Positions 56,960-64,000 of a stretch of DNA of 64,000 bases are shown here, one piece after another (position 1 is the stretch's first letter; each line of letters starts with the position of its first letter). The DNA comes from Boletus sp. NGJ (lineage: Eukaryota > Basidiomycota > Agaricomycetes > Boletales > Boletaceae): assembly GCA_019096195.1 (NCBI GenBank), contig JAGTXK010000064.1, forward strand, positions 62,001 to 126,000, written 5' to 3'. The notes beneath the pieces are model-generated. The model saw only the letters and a program-made list of their open reading frames with translations. It was not told where the DNA came from and searched no databases. The position numbers and the translations under genes were made by a program.

Positions 56960-58358
56960 CATGCCTTGGGACCCGATCCGCCTGAACTCTGGTAAGTAAA
57001 TCAGTATCTTGCAGGTTCCATATGTCCTCAGCTGTCACTCGAACTCGGTCATGCAGGGTACTCTATCCCCAGCATCGCATACAGAACATGGACACTGGGA
57101 AATGGTCAAGGTCCCATTGATCAGGTGATACAAGCATTGGATAATGGATTCAACCATATCGGTGAGGTTTGAACCCTTTAGGACTCAGAGCTGCCTCCCC
57201 GGGCGATGGTACTTATGTATCATGTGACCAGACACCGCGCAATCGTACCGCAATGAAGCAGAGGCTGGTACTGCCTTGCGAGAGACTGGTCTTTCTCGTA
57301 CAGACCTCTTCATCACCACTAAGTACTCTGGTACAAACGGTTTGGACGTTGAGACGTCGATTCACAACAGTGTTACCAACGTGAGCTCCTGAAAAGGGTC
57401 CGATAATGGTAGATCGGTGACCGTTTCTCACGTCCATGTTTGTAGCTTGGGGTAGAATATGTTGACCTGTATCTGATTCATGCGCCACGCCTGGCCGTTC
57501 CCGACATCCCAACAGCTTGGGCCAGGATGGAAAAGATCAAGGAGGCTGGTCTGGCAAGGTGCATCTTATTTCCCGATTTTCCTTCCTGCGGGGACTCACA
57601 AAACATCTAGGAGTATTGGTGTCAGCAACTTTGACGAAAAGGATCTTGAGATACTGCTCGCTTCCGCTAAAATCAAGCCAGCTGTGAACCAAGTCCGTAT
57701 TATAGGATACAACCCATTCGAACGCGAACCATTCTGACCATGTCGTGGTAGATCCTCTTGCACCCCTACGTGTACCGCCGTCAACGCCCCATTTTGGAAT
57801 ACGCAGCGAAGCACGGCATTGTGATTGAAGCTTACAGCGCTTTGATGTTCGTTTCCACCTGTGCCGACTTGGGATACCCCGCCGTCTAACTTTCACCACA
57901 CAGCCCGATTACCCATCAACCCGGAGGTCCATTGGATGCGCCATTGAGTGAAATTGCCTCAAGACTCGGAGTCACGACGGATCAGGTGCTCTTGGCTTGG
58001 ACCAAAGCAAAAGGCGCCGTTGTTGTCACGTATGTAATCATCGGACAGCCGTCTCTTCAGAAATCCTTATTACACTTTGCACGTCCATCAGCACGAGTTC
58101 CAAGAAGGCGCGCTTGCAAGGATATCTAGCGGCGGGCGACATCGGTACGCGCCCGCATTCGACTCATTTACCAAAATCTCTTTTCTTACAATGATGAACT
58201 TGCCAGAATTAACACAGGAAGACATTGATGCGATTGATGCGGCGGGTGCAACAGGCGAGAAGCGCACCTGCGCCACTCTCAAAAAGTTGGTGATTGGTGG
58301 ATTGGTTGGGGCTGTGATATTGACGACATGTAGTTACTTCAATATCCACGTTTTTTAG
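56960..58358 (+). CDS. Aldo-keto reductase with a C-terminal membrane anchor
   Basis: Aldo-keto reductases reduce carbonyls with NADPH in a TIM barrel. The ATG at 56960 gives MPWDPIRLNS joined to GYSIPSIAYRTWTLGNGQG. The catalytic tetrad is visible: Asp and Tyr in NHIDTAQSYRNE, Lys in FITTKYSG and His in DLYLIHAPR. Further motifs are SIGVSNFDEKDLE, PAVNQILLHPYVYRRQRPIL, IVIEAYSALSPI, QVLLAWTKAKGAVVV and the cofactor loop TSSKKARLQGYL. Six or so short introns interrupt it. After the last barrel helix (ELTQEDIDAIDAAG) the chain ends in a hydrophobic span (LVIGGLVGAVILTTCSYFNI), so the enzyme is probably tail-anchored, with the barrel in the cytosol. The substrate is unknown. The frame is intact after splicing. 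Confidence 0.88.
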
Positions 58359-59689
58359 GTGTGTAGAAGAGGATCGAATCATTATTGCATGTCTTCCGTT
58401 GCGTCCCAATGCGTATCTAATACACTGGACACGGCAAAGAGCGCGAGCAACTTTGATCAGTCAACTAGAAAGATGTCCTTGCATGGTGGTACCGATTAGA
58501 AATTACATTTGCAACAAACAGTTCGACTGATATTCCCTTAACAGTACCAGTGATCCTCGGCAATATTCAACAACAGCTGCCTGACAGCTGTGCTGTTGAT
58601 CATGTCATGCTTCGGTTTATCAATCTTAACCTCAGACCCGGGACCTTCTACTCACACTGGTGCCACATATCAAGTTTGGTACCCTCCGGCATGGACCTAA
58701 CGAGCGAGCCAGTGAGCTACAAGTACAGTAAGTATGTGTTGTGTTGTAGGAATAGAACATAGTGCTTATCTCCACTGGCAGTCGAATGTAATGGACTGGA
58801 GGAAAGCTCATACGCGAGGCGAACATACCAAACAAGGAAACATGGAAAAATAGTAACTACTACGAATGGCTGTATCTCCAACAGATGCAACGAAGCGCAA
58901 TGATCCTGTTCTCTGCGGAATTGTGAGAAGATGCCGAGTTTATGACGCCAACAAAGTCAGCGCGGATCTCCAGGGTGGTTGATTGGATGGCGGGAGAGGC
59001 AGGGTCAGCACGCACCACACAAGCGAAGGATTTTCATATCGACTAACCAACGATGCGATTCTGGCTAGAAGAGCATGAAGAAGAAGAAAAGGACGCAGGG
59101 AATGATCTGAACAATTACAAGAAAGCACCACTGAGTCGGTCCAAAAGGGATTCAAATAGCGGAGCGGCACGAGGATACATAGCAATAATACTTGCAACTC
59201 AACATGTTCCGCAGTATGACGGCCACTTCAATACTGCCGGTGCAACGTCCACGAATGGCCCGCATGGCACATCCAGATACATGGGAGATACACGGCGTGG
59301 TGACCTTGGCATTCGTCGAAGATCCTACACTCATTCGTCCTGGATCCATCATCCCACAGGATCTCGCCACAACCTTCGAATTCTTGCAAAGTTCTTCGCT
59401 GATCCTAGCTAAATAGGGCCTTGTCAGGCTGTTCCTCGTTGCCTACCTGCTGTCAGTTAACTCTTTATATCTCACACACGATCAATGCGCTCGAGGTACC
59501 TCTGAGGCCAATCCATCCGATATACGGCGTTGCAATGGCAAGTAACCATCGACACTACTACAGCTTTAGAATCAGATTGACCAAGAAATTTAGAAGAAAA
59601 AGACTAACCTGATTCCCTGTACGTGCTCAAAGTGTGCAAGCACGATCGATGGATGTACGCTTGTCACGACCCGCACACGACAAAGACAT
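58359..59689. other. Intergenic, no supported gene
   Basis: Short frames on both strands around 58940-59415 overlap each other. One plus frame (EIHGVVTLAFVEDPTLIRPG) looks protein-like but has no known family and no clear splice partner. Confidence 0.4.
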
Positions 59690-59930
59690 CGCAAGAAGGA
59701 TTCCGATCGAGAACTAGCTGGCGAGGCTCCAATGTGCTTTGCGATCGAAGACCAGTGCCTCGCCGAGGTCCAAACATCCCTCGTCCACGTCTTTGCATGA
59801 AGCGGTTGTAGAGTGAAACCGAAAGGTTATCCAGCAAGTCGGCTCGATTAGGATGCCCCTGGAGTGACGTTGTAGAGTCATTGCGGCAGTGGGTGATTTG
59901 TTCGTCGAGTTCAGATATGGTGCACAAGAA
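59690..59930 (-). pseudogene. Tetratricopeptide-repeat gene remnant
   Basis: On the minus strand two frames share one TPR unit of the type common in mushroom TPR/CHAT proteins: SELDEQITHCRNDSTTSLQG with HPNRADLLDNLSVSLYNRFM in one frame, and KDVDEGCLDLGEALVFDRKA in the other. The phrase GHPNRADLLDNLSVSLYNRF is characteristic. At least one frame break separates the halves and no flanking repeats are found, so this is a short fossil of a larger gene. Confidence 0.55.
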
Positions 59931-60288
59931 ATGATGTAGATCAATCGTATCCTGCTCAGTGTTACATCACTCTACAGTCTCTTGAATCGCAGACATTCCT
60001 CTTGTGGGGCCTTTTTCTTTGCGGACAGAGGGCGCCAATGGTGAGAGGGTGCTCGAGCAGCGCATGCGAATAGCACGAGGGAATCGATGGCTGTTACTTC
60101 TGAGATGGCCGAATCAGATGTCCTGGATGGTCTTGCAGGGGTTTTCGAGTCTGCGCCGCGCATCATCCTGGGGCTAATGCCAGTACTTCAAGTTGTAGTC
60201 GGCGGAGACTTTCCACTTTGGGTGTGTTATTTGTACGGCTATTTGTCATCGGAGCTCTGCAGCACTGATTTTGGATATCCAAGTCGAG
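59931..60288. other. Upstream region of the bromodomain gene
   Basis: No gene is recognised. A first exon of the bromodomain gene could be hidden here, since its frame stays open upstream of the ATG at 60289. Confidence 0.35.
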
Positions 60289-63015
60289 ATGGACGATTTG
60301 GACGTTGCAAGCGAAAACCCACCGTCGACGTCCAATGGACACTCTGGCATCACTCTCGTCCTTCCATCTCTCCGCGCCCTCAAAGCCGCCAACGCAGGGA
60401 AAAAATCCAAGCCCAAGCACGCCAACGCAGAAGTCGAACAACGGCCTAAAATTCCGAGACCAATCAAGCTCAAACCGCTCAAAGAGGTGTTGTCAAAGTT
60501 GATTACGCAGATTAAAAAGTGAGGGTGTAGTCAGTGGCTTGTCAGGGCTTACCGACGACGGGGTTTCGGACAGGAGAGACGACTATGCGTTCTTCATCCA
60601 TCCAGTCAACCCAGCCCAGGTACCTGGGTACGCAGACGTGATCAAAAATCCGATGGACCTTGGTACAATGTCGGTCAAGGTAACCAGGGGAAAGTATCGT
60701 TCCCTCGAAGAGTTCACCGTGCGTCTGGACTTGTCTCGCTCCCTCCCAACCACTCACGTCTCGCACAACAGAATGACTTTAGGCTCGTGACGACGAATGC
60801 AAAGACGTTCAATCCTCCTGGATCAATCTACCATAACGAAGCTGATCGGTTGGAAGTATGGGGACTCGATCACATCTCACGAGCTTCTGCCCATGTAATT
60901 GAATTTGAGACGGATTGGAACATCGACATAGAGCAGGACGACGATGGTTCTACTTCGCAACAGCCCGTGAATATCGACGACGAGGTGTCTACGCCGAGAG
61001 ACTTGGATGGGAGCATGGCTGCTGGGAGCCGTGCACCGTCGATGACACCTGCTCCCGGACAAGCACCAACGCACGGGCAGGGAAAAAGAGGACCGAGGGG
61101 GCCATATAAAAGGTATGCTCAGGCGGGATTGTCGGAAAGTCTTGATGCGGAAGGGAGAATGCCTGGGGCCAAGGATGGGGTGGGGGCATTTCCAGCCGGG
61201 AGCGATTGGGCAGAGCTGATGATTGCGCTGAAAATCAAAGGTGCACCGCCTCCACTTTTTCATGATTCTTCCACTGACACTATGCATAGGTAAACGGTAC
61301 AGGACGAAGAAAGAACGTCTCCGATTCGAGAAGGAAGGACCACCATACCATGCAGACGGAAGTATCGACTATGCAGAGAGTGAGTTCATCTCTCCACTTA
61401 GGAAATGATGTCCAGATGCCACAGCTTTCCTCGTACTTCAGTGGAAGATCCGTTCTCGCTTCTGAATGTATTCGTACCCGATCCTCCTGCTTGCCCACAA
61501 CTCAGCCTTCTTTATCCACCCTCATCCACTGCCATGACTACACCCACAGCGATCTCAATAGACGGCAGTCAACCCCGATCCCAAATGTCCCAGCTGCGCA
61601 TACATATACCAATGCCTGTCACTATTCCTTCCAATCGCCCATCTCCGGTTCTCTCTACCCTGTCCAATGTCCCCACACAGTCTACCACCACATCTACCTC
61701 TTCAGCGCGTCTCTCTAAAAAGCGCCGCCACTGGACGATTGTCCGAAACGTCCCTGCGCGTTCGCGAGCCAAGGACAAGGAAGGTGACGCCACAGTGGAC
61801 GACGCAAAGACGATTTGGAAAGTCCCACGAGATGCTGGACCAGCAGACTATGGCACATTTGCCACCTTTCTTGGCGACCTTGCTGCTTCTACGCTTGGTC
61901 CAAACATGGGTTCCGCGATAGGCGACTCGGGGATGGGCGCTGCAGAGTACGTCTATGGTTCCGAACACCGACTTTTCGCGACGATACGGTCGACAGTAGA
62001 GCATCGGGGTGTCAAGCGGAAACGTGAGGCCGGCCTCGACGAGGTGCATATGGGCAAGAATAAAGAGGAGGAAGGCACTGAGACATTCTGGACGGACGGG
62101 CGGGCGGAGGATGCATGGGATTATCTGAGGGCCGTCGTTTATGGCGGTGTGGACGGGTACGCGTACGTGCGGAGTCTCGCCGAGTTCGTCTCTCCGTCCG
62201 TCTATCTCAGCGACGCACGCAAAGTTGAAGATACAGATGGAGTGGATATGGATGGGAATACGCCCCCAGAAACTCCTGACGCAGCGCTCCCACTTGGCGT
62301 TCCTCTCGCGCGGTACGTCGAGGACAACCTCGTTGACACGGTGACGCGAGGGCGACACGGTTGGCTGCGAGATGTCTTCCTCCCCGCTGCAGCGATCGCC
62401 ATGGACCCCGCCTGCTCCTCGTTTTGTGGGGACGGGACCCCCTCGCCTTTCCATGTACGCTTGGCTGCGCTTCCCGGTGCTGCACGTGCAGTGGCGTTAT
62501 TCAAGGAGTGGTCTGAGGAACCCCTAGATATGGCGGCGCTCATTCGGATGCCGGAGGAGTTGGCGAAGGAGGGTGTGCTCGAGTGTGGTCCTGGCGATGG
62601 AGGGGAAGAGGCAGAGATCGAGCGCGCGTTGGAGTGGAGCGTTGAGGTGATCGAGGAGTTGGGTAGGCGAGTGAAGAATAAGCCTGTGGAACACGAGGGC
62701 GGGGATAGAAACGTGAGGGTGAAGCAGGAGGTGGTTGATGATACACGCGTCGTTGAGGAGGAGGAGGAGGAGGAGGAGGATGCGATGGATGTGGAGGATG
62801 CAAAGTCCGAGCCCGAGGGTAACGACGCCAATTCAAGTCGATCTCAGTCTCAGCCCAAGCTCGAACCCAATGCTGACACGGAGGAAGATCCACTGGTGAA
62901 ACGCCTCCGCATGAACCTTCTCGCACTCGCCAAACGTGCACCCCTGGACAGGATTGCAAAGTTGCCTGTACAGCTCGTCCCTGAGGACATACGTGGGATC
63001 GTGCCCACAGCATAA
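60289..63015 (+). CDS. Bromodomain protein, BRD7/BRD9-like
   Basis: Bromodomains bind acetyl-lysine; BRD7 and BRD9 are subunits of SWI/SNF-type remodelers. The domain runs KLKPLKEVLSKLITQIKK, DDYAFFIHPVNPAQVPGYAD, VIKNPMDLGTMSVKV and FRLVTTNAKTFNPPGSIYHN. It has the PMDLGTM turn and the acetyl-lysine Asn region, but the usual Tyr-Asn pair reads TFN. Downstream pieces match the BRD7/9 C-terminal region: KRYRTKKERLRFEKEG, VPRDAGPADYGTFATFLGDL, SRLIDP-like TIRSTVEHRGVKRKRE, and TLGPNMGSA. A Glu run from a GAG repeat lies near 62757-62780. The start at 60289 (MDDLDVASENPPS) is likely but an earlier exon is possible. Short introns fall near 60521-60572, 60720-60772, 61112 and 61250-61290. The stop at 63013-63015 is firm. 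Confidence 0.85.
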
Positions 63016-63444
63016 TTTGACGACGGTCCTGGGTCTCCGTGTTGCTGTGGTATAGCCTCCAGCTAATCTCTACCCATTGGACGCGGGCACATGTACATTG
63101 ACAGGTAGTGAGTCTAACGTAAACTAGGTAATAACTAGTACCGAAAGCTGAGACGAGTTAATCAGGAACGAAGAGTCCCCCCGCATACGATTGTAGTTGG
63201 AAAGAAAAACCCAGAGGAGCGTATGCACATACATAGTAAGTACAGGAATGAGTATATGAAAAAATGAAAAAGGAACGAAGGGAATCAGCAATACACAAGG
63301 AGAGCATTGCATGGAACAAGTAGTGTGTTGATACACAACAGAGCCGATGCGAGTGTACATCAGTGCAGAATGCGTGTGCAAGCGAGTCAGCGTAGGTGAT
63401 ATCGATCGTCCTAGGCATGTGGGAGGTGAATTTAGAAACATCGA
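63016..63444. other. Convergent 3' region
   Basis: This is the gap between the stop of the bromodomain gene and the stop of the minus-strand gene at the right edge. It is A-rich on the plus strand, and no gene is visible. Confidence 0.5.
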
Positions 63445-64000
63445 TCAACGATGTGCGGTTGGGCCAAAACGTGGGTTGGGCATCACCAGAGGGTGGTGGA
63501 GCCAAGGTTCGGGCATGGATATGGATAGATTGTCGGTTGGGCTACTGAGGGGACTCAGCATATGCTGCGCTGAGCAATGGGGGACGAAAGCGAGGTCGAA
63601 AGAGGCGGGAAGAGGTTGTATGCGCGGCGGTGTGTGCATGTGCGAGTGTGAGGGAGGACTCTGCATGCGGTGCTCAGGCACCACGTGCATAGAGGGCCGA
63701 CGGTTTCGCACCGGGGCATAACTCTTTGCAGGCGTGAAGTCGTCGGACGAGTTCTGAAGCAATCTCACTGCGTCCTGGATACGGTCTCTGAGCTCGTCGA
63801 TCCTCTGCGGCTGATAGTTGTCGTATCCCATCGGCCAACACAGGGTCTTTATCCAGTTCTCCATGATCTGAGGTGTCCATTGTACGCCGTTGAGCTTGGT
63901 ACCGTGGCGGAGCATGGCAACGATGTCTGTCGGGTCTTCTTTCTGGTAACGGACGAGCTTGAGGGCGACGCCCCAGAACATGGTTACGCTGATGAGATTG
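63445..64000 (-). CDS. Conserved protein of unknown function, 5' part beyond the window edge
   Basis: The open frame continues past 64000, reading NLISVTMFWGVALKLVRYQK, so the start lies outside. A compact helical block follows (EDPTDIVAMLRHGTKLNGVQ, WTPQIMENWIKTLCWPMGYD and RIDELRDRIQDAVRLLQ). This looks conserved in composition, but I cannot name the family. The remaining tail is Pro/Ser/His-rich and disordered, ending NPRFGPTAHR with the stop at 63445-63447. No function is proposed. Confidence 0.65.
   Translation of the reverse strand, partial: NLISVTMFWGVALKLVRYQKEDPTDIVAMLRHGTKLNGVQWTPQIMENWIKTLCWPMGYDNYQPQRIDELRDRIQDAVRLLQNSSDDFTPAKSYAPVRNRRPSMHVVPEHRMQSPPSHSHMHTPPRIQPLPASFDLAFVPHCSAQHMLSPLSSPTDNLSISMPEPWLHHPLVMPNPRFGPTAHR

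Noticed and set aside
1-64000. Transposons, LTR or other virus-like elements, and CRISPR arrays
   Set aside because: I found no transposase, reverse transcriptase or capsid-like frames, no long terminal repeats and no regularly spaced repeats. Short decayed copies in the intergenic regions cannot be excluded by eye.

Overview
The window is nuclear DNA from a filamentous basidiomycete, almost certainly an Agaricomycete. Genes on both strands are broken by many introns of about 45-65 nt. The families are typical of that group: a GH18 chitinase-like protein, a basidiomycete-type terpene synthase fold, an atromentin-synthetase-like A-T-TE enzyme, a fungal-rhodopsin-domain membrane protein, an HNH protein and an F-box protein of expanded mushroom families, and a TPR gene remnant. 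Housekeeping genes (DPB4, GPI13, MON2, DIB1, an LSH/DDM1-type SNF2 remodeler, a BRD7/9-like bromodomain protein) give a fixed frame of reference. I saw no CRISPR array, no rRNA, and no transposon or virus-like element that I could support.

Layout. 1-775 (-) GH18 chitinase-like gene running off the left edge; 2532-3473 (-) DPB4, divergent from 3754-6773 (+) GPI13/PIG-O; 7064-8180 (+) a degenerate terpene synthase; 9534-11706 (+) AIF-type FAD oxidoreductase; 12797-16503 (+) ThrE/PRM10 membrane protein; about 18370-19707 (+) rhodopsin-domain membrane protein; 20778-22545 (+) KRE2/MNT1 mannosyltransferase (GT15); 24494-27535 (+) quinone-synthetase-like NRPS; 27913-34260 (+) MON2; 34388-34954 (-) ankyrin protein; 35076-38028 (+) TOPORS-like RING protein; 39495-41266 (-) homeodomain factor; 42679-43985 (-) HNH protein, divergent from 44085-44775 (+) DIB1; 44931-48238 (+) SNF2 remodeler; 48325-50659 (+) F-box protein; 51572-51661 (-) intron-containing tRNA-Glu(CTC); 52679-~54295 (-) Kre9/Knh1-like membrane protein; 56960-58358 (+) tail-anchored aldo-keto reductase; ~59690-59930 (-) TPR remnant; 60289-63015 (+) bromodomain protein; 63445->64000 (-) conserved protein cut by the right edge.

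The genes do not form one pathway. Two themes recur: secretory-pathway and cell-surface functions (GPI13, KRE2/MNT1, MON2, Kre9-like protein, GH18) and chromatin or nuclear functions (DPB4, SNF2, bromodomain, homeodomain, TOPORS-like, DIB1). The two natural-product genes lie 16 kb apart with unrelated genes between them, so I do not call a cluster.

The most interesting signals are in gene structure. Three genes need very small exons to give conserved proteins: 7 nt in DPB4, 12 nt inside the homeodomain recognition helix, and 18 nt (after 41- and 35-nt exons) in the mannosyltransferase. AAG acceptors are frequent and at least one GC-AG intron is needed. A second theme is the terpene synthase, which has lost both metal-binding motifs. 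A third is a set of one-base frame breaks beside short G/C runs (GH18, AIF, HNH, DIB1 tail) that could be either pseudogene decay or consensus errors.
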